A stretch of DNA of 64,000 bases from Cornus controversa (taxonomy: Eukaryota > Streptophyta > Magnoliopsida > Cornales > Cornaceae): positions 52,633,255-52,697,254 of the forward strand of contig CM048853.1 in the NCBI GenBank assembly GCA_026545225.1, given 5' to 3'. This document shows positions 38,701-49,854 of the stretch, one piece after another. The notes under the pieces were generated by a model. The model worked only from the letters and a program-made list of their open reading frames with translations. It searched no databases and was not told where the DNA came from. A program made the translations under genes and the position numbers. Position 1 is the first letter of the stretch. Every line of letters starts with the position of its first letter.

Positions 38701-41700
38701 GGATAGTCAACCAAATGGTGCTTGGCCTGACCGCACTTCACTAAAAACAGTAGCCCAGTAATTATTTGGCAGATTAAATATGACGAGATACAAGGGAACA
38801 ATCAAGAAAATGGAAGTTCATTTAACTAAAAAGGCTCTATGTGTATGTGTGTGTTTTATGTTAGATAAACTCGAGTACACTGAGTACATCTATTTGTCTA
38901 AGTGCCATATCATCCTTCTACTTCCTAAAATTTATGATGTGAAGACAGTGCTGAAGTGTCTTATTTAAAAAGAGAATTAAAGGAGTCGGGTGCAAACAGA
39001 ATAAAAAAAATGAGCAAGGAATTATTAAAAAATCTTAATTAGTGAGGCTGTTATGCAATTATAGCAAACTGCAGAGTGAGATAACAGTTCTATAAACTGA
39101 AAATACATTAAATTCAGGGGTTAACATGCAAATTCTGAAATAATTTGTTCTTTTAAAATATGAAAACTACAGTGGTCTACATGCAAAATCTGGAATAATA
39201 TAATCTTTTACGGTTTGAAGGACTCGTGTTCTTTGCATATCCACATCACAATATAGATGGGAACAAAATAACCTAGGAAATCGTTGGAGACCTATTTGCC
39301 TACTGCACATTACTCCAAATAGGTTTTCTGGCTAAAGCAACGAGCCAACGATCAATCTCAATATAAGGTGAATGAATTTTCTTTTCATCCATCTCCTCTA
39401 AACTGCCTTTCTCCCTCTTCACTCATTCCTTCCTCCCTTTTTCTACTAATTCTTCTATTTTTTCCCGGTATATTTGCAGCAGTCGACGTCTCCACAGTCC
39501 CATGCATGTGTCATTTTCATGTCATGTTGACTATGGTAAAAAGAAGGTGACTACACAGAACACAGTGTACATATTATATTTCTATATATCAAATGATTGT
39601 GCTAAACTTTCAAGTCACTACCTTGGTAATTTTAATCCATGTACTTTAATCACTTCATACTTGATTTTAAACAAAATTATAGTCTTGTCTCAATCTTGTT
39701 CCAGTAAACAGAAATTGCATTATTTTGTGTGGATGCATGCATACATAAATGTATATTGAACTATATATCGTAGGCAACACGAAGAGTTGTTATCACACTC
39801 CATGATGTCCTGGCTAGGTTCCTCAAGAGTGACATAATGTAAGTGCAAAGCCACCATGAGTTTGGTTGAATTCTCTAATAAACTCCCAATTTTCAATATC
39901 CTTTTTCCAGGTTAACCATTATGATAAGGAGTATTAGTAATGCAAGTAGATGATATCTTTTTCCTCATCTTAATATCATTAGATGATAATTCATTCTAAG
40001 ACTGAATTGATAAAACTTGACTGTGAAATTAATTTCTTTCAATATTTGGTGGCAATGGATGAATAGATTATGCTATTTTTTGGACATATGAAGAGAAAGA
40101 AAGAATAGATTATGCTATTTTTTGGAAAAATGAAAAGAAAGAAAGAGAGAGAAGAAATAAGATAGGGAAGGAACAACAATCTCCTAAGACCCTCGTTCAC
40201 AAATGAAGAGGAAGGAGAAAGGAGAGGAGATAATAGATAGGAGCAAGATGGCAAAAAGCATCTCCTGAGCCCCTCAGACAAGAGGAAGAAATATAGAGAA
40301 GAGAGACAAGGAACGAAAAAGCCAATTTCCATGCCTGCAAATATATGATTAGTGATAAAGCTAATGATGGAGGAGAGAAGAAAAATGAGAGAGAGAGAGT
40401 TCATATCTCTTTCATAACTCAACACTTATTATTCCATCTAAAAATTCTATCTAGTTTTCACCTGAAGGCATATTTTAGGACTTCCAAATCAAACCCTAAA
40501 AATACAAAACTACCTTCCATAATCGGCTCTTTCTAACACAGAAGCAATATAAGCCCCAAATTCCCTTCTTAGAACCCAAATTTTCTACTATAATGAATAT
40601 AAGTAATAATCTTCAGAAAAAACTCACAATAAGACTTCACAACTAAAATATATCAACTGTCATATCATCGTTGCATGAAGCTCATGTCAAATAAGCCTTC
40701 ATATACATATATTCATATGGAAGAAGCAGCCACTATGAAGAATATAAATCTTTTGTGATAAGTGAAAAAGACCTAGGATATCAAGGTGCATCGGAAGGAA
40801 ACTTGAGACCATATACAAAGAGCTCGAGGACAACCACTCTTGGAAAAAGTTCATATGTCTCACTCCTTTACTAACACAGTGCAAACCCTTGTTTATTCCA
40901 TAAGCCATCCACATGTTGAAACTGGAGCATTTGGGTGCTTAACAATATTAACTCAACAATGAACTTAATAGGGGAATTATGTCTAAAGGTCAGATAGAGA
41001 AATCATCATTCATTTCATTAGGAGGAGTAACCTGATAAGACCTTTTTCTGCCCAAATGATAATTAGGGCACTTAGCAATTTCATGTGCAAAAAGAATAAC
41101 TAAACAGCTTGGCCAAATGGCTGAACCATATTTCCATTTATCCAATCATACTTCTGATTAACTAATCAGCCATTCTGAGCACTATTCTCTATTTCTAAAA
41201 TCTTCTAATCACTGTCTAATTCCCCCACCAATATTGATCAAATTTGGGCTTTATAAGTTAGTTTTTATCAAATAATGAAAAGGATTATCAAATAATGAAA
41301 AGGAGAAGAGTCGCAACTCTATCCTATCCTTGACCCTTGGATCGACATGGCTCATTATCCACTATTGAATCAAACCACCTCCACCTGCTTATAAAGGAGA
41401 ACTCTAGGATCCATTTCAGCAACTAAGAGCCCCCCCTCCCTATCTACAACCCTACACTCACAGTCTACATCTCCACGCCCAAAACCTCTTCCACAACTCC
41501 GATTTTCTCTCAAACTAATCATTAACATGGGTTGAGTCTCCACCTCCCATTTAGAGGCTAGGAGGCATGCGAAGCTCATAAATCAACATAGAGAAGTTCT
41601 AGAATAAGCGGAACTTGCACAACGTACTAAAAGAAGAAGAAGAACAAAGGAAGGGCATTGCATGTGGGACCAGTCAAATATTGCACAGATCTTAATGGAT

Positions 41701-43906
41701 ATATTGGAGTCCCTAATGTCATTACACACCCCTTGTTGCCGATACTTCTTTGGGTCAGCTCCAATCAAGTGATAAAGAGACTTTAATGGACTGTAACGAT
41801 GAATTCATAGACCTTGTGCCATAAAGAGGAAGATGGATTCTTGGTCAATTGCAAATGATATAGTTTGAAGGAAAGAAATATTGGTACTTTCCAATCTTCA
41901 AAATAAGAAACAAAGAAACAGAAATAAACTTATGTGCATCAAACTTGTAGGATTAATGTATAGAAGCCACAATGTTAGAACTTAGAGGACAAAAAATTGA
42001 CAACTACCAGTCATTGTAATAGTATTCACAGTGAGTTGAGTATAATGGAATAATCATATCACCTTGAGGATCAAGCTAGCTATTTGATGGAGGGCATTCT
42101 CCGCATCAGAAACTGTATTGTCACTGTCTTTAGAACTTATAATGATCACACGTTCTTCGTGTCGCTGCAAATCTCAGAAGGGAGTAGAAAATGCCATTAT
42201 TTCCAATTTGAAAATCTTCCACATAGTAGTTAGACAAATAGAAAGATATATCTCATCCAATTGCTCAAAAAAAATATAGTTTTAGTAGATTAGAAGCCAG
42301 ATCTTACTTCCTAAGCCAACTGATAGAAACTGCAGCAGATTCAAAGTTATAGCAATTAGACTACCTCTTCTAGCGTAATATTTAAATGTTTTTAGTTGAG
42401 AAAATAAATGTAACCGGTCTTGCTATAAAATAACAATAGTGATGAAGAAATGGTATAAAGAACAATGGGAATTTCACCACAAGAATTTTAGAAGAGGTTA
42501 AAAGTGACCAATTAAAGACACTATTTTAGAGTCCATTTGGTAATTTCCCCCTTTAGTCTGCTTTCCTGGATTAACAACATTCCTTTTCTGTTTTTTCTTT
42601 TTTAATCTATTTATTTATCATTGGACCTTATTTTCATTCATTCTTCTGCAGCAATTTTTTTTTTCTTTCAATACTAGAAAATATGTATTTAAAAGATGTA
42701 TCCAAGCATATTCTCTGAAATTGGGAATTTGAACCAAAAAAAAGTCTCACTGAGAACATGAGAACTTCTTGTGTGACTGCCCCTTCTTAGCCTGTGGGTT
42801 CCATAGTGGGGCCCATGCGATCTGACGGCTGAGGAATGACAATCGCAATTGCCACTAGCAATCCTCTAAGAACATATGGAAAACTCAATTGCTCTTCATT
42901 GTATGCCTCATTCACATACTCTACTTCATAAACATGCAAATCTCAATTTCAAAAAAGTGAGTATTATAAACTCAGTTTTAGTAAAACATAAACTTATCAC
43001 CTACCATTATTTTCCTAACTACATGCAACTCAAACTACATCAATTCAAACTCTATCGGGATCTCAGTTTAGTGGCAGGGTGAAATATACCACTACTGATT
43101 TAAGCCATGTGGTTGTGTGCCTTAATTAGTTGCTGCAAAATGGAAACCAACATCTTCTTGTCAACAAATAAGTTAAGAAACACATAAGGTACTTTGAACT
43201 ATTATTTCTTCAATTGCATCCAAAGTGCCAATTCGGTGCCCCCCAAACATAGCTTTGACAAAATTACCACTGTGTTTTTTAGTTGAGTTAGGTCTTTTCT
43301 GGTCAAAAATAACAAGGAAAGAAGAAAAAAATAATAAAAAGTAACTTCTTTTTTTTTTTTTTTTAATTCTCAATAATTATTCAAAGTTTAACTCTCTTCG
43401 ACTCATCGTTCTTTGAGTATTTTCTCGTGAATTAAACAGAGGTAAGGCATATCTATGTTAAGCACAACTTTTAGCTTATTGCGCGTATATTCTTCATTCC
43501 TCTAAACAAAAACTAAAAGTTATTCTTCTTTATTTTCCTCAATTTCTTGTTGAAATCTACATTTTCTAAGCAACAAAACAAACGAAACCAATTCAAAAAA
43601 AAAAATCTCGCTACTCACCGCGACGGCATCGGCAATTTTGATGGTGGCTTTGGTCTCTTCTCGAATCCTCTGGATTCGAGTTCCTACTTTTCCGATAACC
43701 TTCCCGATCTGCCTCGAGGGAACCACGATCCTGAACAGCACGTCGTTCACCGACTTCAGCCGCCGCTTCGGCGACGGTGCATCGCCGCCGGCTCCTCCCG
43801 ACGCCTCCGCGTCGCCGTCGTCACGTGGACGCTTCGCCGCCGCGGGGCGGTTATTGTCCTCTTCCGTTGGCGGAGCAGGTACCGGATTTTGGCCTTGTTG
43901 AGCCAT
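29798..43906 (-). CDS. Triple KH-domain RNA-binding protein (PCBP/hnRNP K-like)
   Basis: Nine exons join in frame to 387 aa: 43906-43619, 42164-42063, 37746-37525, 35923-35865, 35749-35658, 35533-35421, 35321-35259, 34883-34816 and 29954-29798 (TAG). Residues 1-54 are acidic and basic low-complexity with an NLS-like KRPRDD...SPKRRLK. KH1 starts near 55 (FRIVVPSRQIGKVIGKVG; GKVG at 72-75), KH2 near 150 (RLLIAGSQAGSLIGTSG; GTSG at 165-168) and KH3 near 258 (EMVISETLVGGLIGRSG; GRSG at 274-277). All three GxxG RNA-contact loops are intact. The tail repeats QQVPAYSTQQVPAYSTPQFPAYP. Similar plant proteins are often annotated 'flowering locus K homology domain-like', but this is not clearly FLK or PEPPER, so I give no symbol. 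The role is single-stranded RNA binding, likely in processing or stability. The last intron (4.9 kb) and the promoter carry transposons. Confidence 0.93.
31297..33720 (-). mobile_element. RTE-clade LINE remnant (reverse transcriptase)
   Basis: Minus-strand fragments line up with plant RTE reverse transcriptase in order. First is ALRKMKLRRALGPDGIPIEV (around 33580-33530), then 33522-33106 with LVPIYKNKWNIQSCNNYRG, NQFGFMPGRS and FIDLEKAYDRAPRDLIW. Then comes 32960-32673 with the catalytic-site region LFVNDIVLVDKTR, which carries N where the usual motif has A/DD. Last is 31845-31432 with EMRMLRWMCGKTRKDRIRN and LRWFGQVQRRP. Frameshifts and stops separate them. The 3' end carries the GTT/TTG-type repeat typical of RTE tails (CAACAACAACAACC on the plus strand, 31298-31312). 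The endonuclease part is missing, so the copy is 5'-truncated and inactive. Confidence 0.85.
31679..32070 (-). mobile_element. TRIM/LTR fragment inserted in the RTE LINE
   Basis: Two copies of an LTR end, from 31679 and from 31985 on the plus strand, agree for about 80 bases (TGTAATACC...ATGGTATGATATTGTCCGC...GGGTTT). Between them, reading minus, lies TGGTATCAGAGCCTG, the tRNA-Met primer-binding site, just after the second LTR's end. After the shared 80 bases the copies diverge, so the outer end near 32070-32200 is not fixed. It interrupts the LINE reading frame just before its HKVSVVEMRML segment. Confidence 0.65.
38281..38512. repeat. 116-bp tandem duplication in a KH intron
   Basis: Copies beginning TTGACAAATGGATGCCTTAT at 38281 and 38397 differ by only two or three bases. 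They lie in the 4.3-kb intron between the second and third coding exons. Confidence 0.9.
40039..40330. repeat. AG-rich low-complexity stretch with short tandem units
   Basis: Repeated AGATTATGCTATTTTTTGGA units at about 40066 and 40108 are followed by GA-rich purine DNA. The minus-strand ORF here (40425-40039) is low-complexity and is not supported as a gene. Confidence 0.6.
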
Positions 43907-43984
43907 TGTTGTTGCGGTGAAGCGAGTGTATGGGTCGGTGTCGAAGAAGAAAAACTAGTGACGATGCAATATCAGAGTCTCAAG

Positions 43985-44568
43985 TAGGGATGGCAACGGG
44001 CGGGGCGGGGCGGGTTTTGCTTTCCCCATAACCGAAACCGTTTAACTTTTTCCACTCCGTCCCTGTCCCGCAACCATGTATAAACGGGGCGGGGCGGGTT
44101 TTGACTTCCCTATTCCCATAACCGTTTAACTTACCCCGTCCCGCCCCGCCCCGCCCCGCCCCGTTTATACATTTTTTTTTAATGCAAAATTTTTTATAGT
44201 AATAAATATGATATTTTGATACATATATACCAAAAACACACATTTAAGAACTTGCAACACAATGAATAATATTGAGTCATATATAATAAACTTGTATAGT
44301 TGTATGATATATATAATATTAATATTTTCTTTATACATTATTAATATTTTCTCTATATATTATATATATAAAAGTATAAATATATATATACTTAAACGGG
44401 GCGGGTACCCATCGGGGTAGGGTCTTACCCCCGTCCCCCCCGTTTAAACGCGGGTTATTTTCTTTAATCCCATTCCCACCCCGTTTCCTTAAACGGTTCC
44501 GTAAACGGGTTTTAAACGGGGCGGAGCGGGGCGGGTACCCGACGGGACGGGGCAAATTGCCATCCCTA
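43985..44568. mobile_element. hAT-like MITE just upstream of the KH gene
   Basis: This 584-bp element starts TAGGGATGGCAA and ends TTGCCATCCCTA, perfect 12-bp inverted ends. It is flanked by a perfect 8-bp target duplication GTCTCAAG (43977-43984 and 44569-44576), diagnostic of hAT-type insertion. The subterminal parts are strings of GGGGCGGG and ACCCCGCC; the centre is AT-rich with no coding capacity. It begins 79 bases upstream of the KH start codon, so it is in the leader or core promoter. Confidence 0.85.
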
Positions 44569-46506
44569 GTCTCAAGAGGTGGCTTTCTGAAAAAGACCGA
44601 ATCACCAATATATTTATATTTTTCTTGCAATTAAAATTATCAGCTCAAATTCTAAAACAAATTCCATATATATATATATATATACATGTTGCACAATTCC
44701 ATATTACCTGCAGTACTTTTTTTTAAAGCTGATTATAGTCCCGAAATATAAAAAATGTTGTTATCCTTTTTCAATTTTATTCATCAGTTTTTTTATTTTA
44801 TTGTGTAACATGTTTGTGATTGGTCCCCCTGTAATAATTTTTTCAAATTATTTGAATTTTCTTTGAAGTATAAAATTATTTAAAAGAGTAACAGTGTTGC
44901 ATTATTATTTACGTGTTACTCTTTTATGGGTATATATTACTGTGCAAGTGGATAATCAAATTTGTGACAAACACCTAAATTGTTTAAGGATTGATTCAAA
45001 ATATAAAGAATAAAATAACAAAAAAGATATTTTTTTTATTCAGCTTGTTTGGTAACCGTTTATATTTAATGTTTATTGTTTATAAAAATAATTTTTAAGG
45101 ATAATTTTTAAAATAAATATGATAATTTTTGTTTTGTTTATAAATTATCAAAATACTTTTAAAACAACGCTATAGCTAAGCTTTCAAATTCTAAACACCA
45201 AAATAATGTTTTAGTGTTTATGTTTATTTAAAAAAATTTATTTTTATTTTAATCTAAAATGATGATTATATTATTTTAATTAAAAATTGAAACTAAAAGT
45301 GATAAAATGAAAAGAAATAAAATTATAAAAAGTTATTGCTTGATACAATGATAAAAATATTAAAACTATAAAGTGTAGATAGAATTAAAGACCATCAATT
45401 AGTTTGAAAAAAAAATATTAGGTACAATATGAAATTACTAATATACTTTATAATAAAAAATAGCTACTTAAGGGTACCTATGCTAAGAAAAAAAGTCTTA
45501 TTTGAGGAAAAAAAAACAAAGAAGTCTCAACTATTTCCTTATCAAATAAATAAGAATGGTATTTTGTACTCATATCATGTAAATTACTTAGAAGATAAAA
45601 AAAATAAAAATACAAGGGAAATAAAGAGATATTTTTATTATGTCATTTCTTTATATTTTTTCAAGATTTTCTAATATCTGAAAATTTTAATTCCTAGTTT
45701 TGCGTACAAAAAAAAAGAAGAGAAAATACAATCTTCCTTGGTCTTTCCCCGATATGGAAGTGAAATTCTATTATTTCTTAAAAAATGATAATTGTCTTGC
45801 ATTTTCATTTTCCTCTTAAAAAGTCGAGCAAGGCACATTGGTAAATCCACTATGATTTGAATTGGACTTAATTGAGCGACACAAGTTGGGCCTCTGTTGA
45901 ACACTTCAAATTGGGGCCTTGGGCGAGGGTTTTATAATTCATGTTGGGCTTGAATGATGCTCTTCCTGTCCAATTAGAGTGCGTGTGTAAGAGAGACAGA
46001 GAGAGAGAGAGACAGAGAGAGAGAGAGAGTTTGACGGTGCTTTGTAAAGTATGTCTTTTTCTCCTTCTCATTAATTTCACTCATTAATATATGCATAAAT
46101 GGCCAATTAAAGGTCACATTTCATGTGTTGGCACTTGGCACATTTGCAAGCAAGGCTCTATTTGGTAAGCTTGAGGTTGAAGCCATTTAACAAATAACAT
46201 CACAGTAAATGTGTGATGAAAAAGGCTCAACTACCCCCATTGTCAATAATATATATATATATATATATATATGCTACATAAACACTAGGCGACTCTCCGT
46301 CACAGAATTCTCTTCATATACATGGCAAGTGATTTAAAGTCTGCATATAATTAGTAAGCTTCGTGCGCGTATTGGATTTTCCTTCATGATGAGACCTATC
46401 CTCTGGTGGATTCTATGTATACATAAATGTAACACAATGGATTTAATTGTTTCTATATGTATTATGTACCACAGTTTCTTTGAACGTTATTTTTTAACAC
46501 GAAAAT

Positions 46507-46590
46507 TTTGCAGTCTTATTAATTCAAACACTTTCAAAACGTGTTCAAAAACTTTGCAGTCTTATTGATTCAAACACTCTTCAAAACGAT
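46507..46590. repeat. 46-bp tandem duplication
   Basis: TTTGCAGTCTTATTRATTCA units start at 46507 and 46553 and are followed by matching CAAAACG sequence. Confidence 0.75.
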
Positions 46591-47077
46591 TTTTGAATTT
46601 AAAAAATCAAAAGCCATTTTTTGAAAACTAATCCAAACTTAGCCTTAGTCTCACAAACCAAACTTTACGTGAGACTTGAACCGCTCGCATAACATGATCT
46701 AATTTAGTCTATTCTCAACTCAAAGAGATCAAAATTCTAGTCATGATTTCCTGCGCGATTCTATGCATCGAGTAAATATCTTTAAATGTATCTCCTATTT
46801 GCTTACCGGTAAAATTTTATCATTATGGCTACTTTAATTTTGGTTGATGAACATAATCGGATGGTGAAGCAAGGCATCAAATTGAAAAAATAATTTTAAT
46901 TTGACAGCCTAATACGAGGCATTTAATTCCCATTATAAAATATAGTAAGTTATATGGATGATATTTAAAAGGAAGCTTTAGCGCACTTCAATATATAAAC
47001 TTGTCGTCTACTTTTCATTATAAGCAAAATTGGTTCCGATGATTTGCTATGTTGTAACACAAAATATAAATGTAAAC

Positions 47078-47170
47078 CATTTGTCATGCAGAGATGGTGT
47101 GAACCTTTCGAAAATAAAATTAGCCATTCGTCATGCGGAGATGGTGTGAAACTTTTGAAAATAAAATTAA
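47078..47170. repeat. 46-bp tandem duplication
   Basis: CCATTYGTCATGCRGAGATG units start at 47078 and 47124 with matching AAAATAAAATTA tails and a few substitutions. Confidence 0.8.
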
Positions 47171-48207
47171 CCAGTATACTTTTTAAATTCACATATCGTA
47201 AAACAAAAATACTATACAAGCTAAATAGTTAGATCCCACTTACTTGGTCGAAAATCAAATTATTTATAAATTTATTTATTATAAAAATAAACTAGAAAAT
47301 AATGTTATCAAGAGAATTATCTCTAATAACAAGAGTCATGCTGTCTTCGTATTTAAGTATGGAATTGAAATAGTGTTTAAGATAATAAAAAAATGTATTA
47401 CTCAAAAACAAAGATCCAATTACAAGAAAATCAAAATATCTTACAGAATCACATCCATCACCCCCAATAACCTCGACAAGCGTAGGATCCAAAACAAAAT
47501 CAAAAAAGGAAACACACATTTGCAAGAGATTTAAAACACGCCATACAATATGTAAAAATAACTTGAAGCACACTTTTAATTAGAACTTCTTATCTACCCA
47601 TTGAAAGAAACTTTACTTTCCAACTGAGATAGTGTTTTAAGAACCGTGAAAAGTCATATGATACATCTTTTAATCTATTAGTTAAATACAGAGAGCTCAC
47701 GACGAGAGAGTCATCATGAAAACATTATTCAAAAATAAATGTTACACAAGCCAAATAGTTGCATCTCACATACTTATTACATGCATTCATAGGATGAAAT
47801 TAAAAGCCAAATAGTTGGGCTCTTTGGCTCCCTTGAAAAAACATTTTTTCTATAAAATTGAAATGTTTCAACTTTTTGGAAGTGACATTTTTGACAAAAG
47901 TAGTAAAAAAATCCCATGGATCTAAAATGATGGACAATTATTTATGAGTTTTTTCACCAATCTATAAATTTTCCTAAAAATAGATTGAAAGTGAATAGTA
48001 AAGATTTGGATTATACCATAAATATACAGTGATTACTATAATTAAATCACAAATCAACCATAGATTACGGTTAAATGAATGAACAAAAAATATTAAGAGG
48101 GATAAAATGAGATGATGGATATGCACCTTATTATGCAAAATTTGAAATAAAATTTTTTGGTGGGTCAAAAAACTAATTTTTATCCATCACACGTGATATA
48201 CTACATT

Positions 48208-48945
48208 CAAATTAGGACAAATTGCACAAAATCCTTCCTCTACTCACAAAACTTTTTTGATTTTTTTATTTATTATAAACCCCCCTAACTATCCAATTTG
48301 TTGCAAAGTGATGTTATAATGATGAAAATGTCCCCTAATATAAATTTAAGAAAATTTAGGTTTTCTTTAAAATGATATTCTTTTATGTTTTTTTTTTCTT
48401 TTAAATTTTTTAAAAATAAAACTTCAAGAAAAAAAAGTGATGTTATAATAACGAAAAATGGCCCTTAATATAAATTTAAGAAAATTTAGGCTTTATTTAA
48501 AATGATTTTCATTTTAGGTTTTCTATTCCTTTTTAATTACTTAAAAAATAAAATTTTAAGAAAAGTTTAAAAATTATTTCAAAGAATTTTCATTTTACTA
48601 TTAATATTTTTTTTCAAAAATAATTTTTAACAATACTATATCAAATGAATTCTTTCTTCTCTCAACCAATCCTCCAACCCTGGTGTAAGAGTTGACCACA
48701 TAAGCCAACTCCTAAGTCAAAGTAAGAAGAGGACAGATTATCTCAAATGAGTCATTTGTATTAATTTTATTTTTATATTAAGGGACACTATCTTCTTAAA
48801 TTTATATAAAGAAATATTTTTGTCATTATAACACCAATTTGCAACAAATTAGATAGTAAGAGGAATTTATGTCATTTTTTTTTGGGAAAAGTTTTCGTGC
48901 CAAAAATTGAAAATAAAGAAGATTTTTATCAATTTGTCCTTTAAA
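48208..48945. mobile_element. Foldback (long inverted-repeat) element
   Basis: The left arm (about 48208-48360: GGACAAATTG, then AACTATCCAATTTGTTGCAA and GTGATGTTATAATGA) is matched in reverse complement by the right arm (about 48785-48945: ACTATCTAATTTGTTGCAAA, GGTGTTATAATGACA and terminal AATTTGTCC). Part of the left arm is also repeated directly at about 48437-48510. No coding sequence is present. The arms fit a MITE or foldback transposon; I could not fix a clear target duplication. Confidence 0.6.
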
Positions 48946-49629
48946 TTACATCTTAATAATCCATAGTCAAATAATAACTCTTTATCTCTTGAATGTGTTT
49001 TTTTTTTTTTTTTTTTATAATTATTTTGTGTCATCAAGTTTACTTCGGTGAATCCTATCCCCATGTATTAGAATTTAACCAATCAGTTGTACATCAATAT
49101 ATTCTAAGAACAATAAAGTATTTTCAAATGTCATCAATATTTTTCACATGTGAAGTCCCTCGATGAACAATGGGGTTGTCTTGAGAGGCCACGCCACAAT
49201 CTTCCACAATAAAAAAAATAAAAAAAAAGATTACAGCAATTTCTGACTGATTAAATAATTATAGAAAAATACAACCATACAAGTAAACATAAAGGGTAAA
49301 ATTGGAAAACAATGTCCCGTCCGTTCCAGACTCAGCAGTATCTTAACCGTTCTCATATTCATCATACACACAACCATCCTCTCCTCACTGCAATTCACAT
49401 CTTCTCCGAGCCATCGTCCTCTCTCTCTCTCTCTCTCTAATATTCTCTCTCTATAATCCTCGTTCTTTAGGGTTTTGATTTCCTCCATTGAAAGTTCTTA
49501 AGGCTATCAAAGATGATATACATACATACATGTATATATGCATCTCTTTTTGATTTAATTTAGATAGAGAAACACTTCATCGCCTCTGTTCCTCTCCATC
49601 TCTCTCAAGAATCCTCCAGGGTAATCGCA
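48946..49629. other. Upstream region of the DUF1639 gene
   Basis: No gene is seen. T-rich and A-rich runs lie at 48999-49016 and 49210-49228, and a (CT)n run at about 49421-49438 in the likely promoter or leader. Confidence 0.5.
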
Positions 49630-49683
49630 ATGAAGCTTCGTAGACGATCAAAAAACAGAAAAATCTATGTTCAATTGTTGTGA
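49630..49683 (+). other. Upstream ORF in the DUF1639 leader (17 codons)
   Basis: An ATG opens a 17-codon frame (MKLRRRSKNRKIYVQLL) ending TGA, 171 bases before the main start. It is basic. If transcribed in the leader it could lower translation of the main frame; conservation is unknown. Confidence 0.35.
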
Positions 49684-49802
49684 CTTGTGAGAGAAAAATC
49701 TTTGTTTTGAGTATTCCAAATTTATTTTTTGAAGTTTTTCGGCGATCAAAGTGCAGAAAAATCTCTGTTTTATCGGTTAGAGGGAGAAACTTTGAGCGAT
49801 CG

Positions 49803-49826
49803 ATGGTGTTTCAGTCAAAATTCTGA
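49803..49826 (+). other. Short upstream ORF in the DUF1639 leader (7 codons)
   Basis: ATGGTGTTTCAG... runs seven codons to TGA, ending 28 bases before the main ATG. It is out of frame with the main coding sequence. Confidence 0.35.
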
Positions 49827-49854
49827 ATCGGAAACACTACATAGAAGAAAATCC

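Larger units (their letters stand above)
44577..48207. other. Intergenic AT-rich DNA between the divergent KH and DUF1639 genes
   Basis: No gene is seen. (AT)n runs lie at 44667-44684 and about 46248-46272, and a GA-rich run at 45991-46030. Short tandem duplications occur at 46507-46590 and 47078-47170. Confidence 0.6.

Noticed and set aside
40039-40425. 128-codon minus-strand ORF in a KH intron
   Set aside because: Serine/leucine low-complexity translation of GA-rich repeats.
43547-43987. 146-codon plus-strand ORF opposite KH exon 1
   Set aside because: Arginine-rich translation of the complement of GC-rich exon 1; it is a shadow.
49729-49854. N-terminal extension of the DUF1639 frame starting at 49729
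   Set aside because: The first codon is TTG, not ATG. The ATG at 49855 has good context and relatives start near it.
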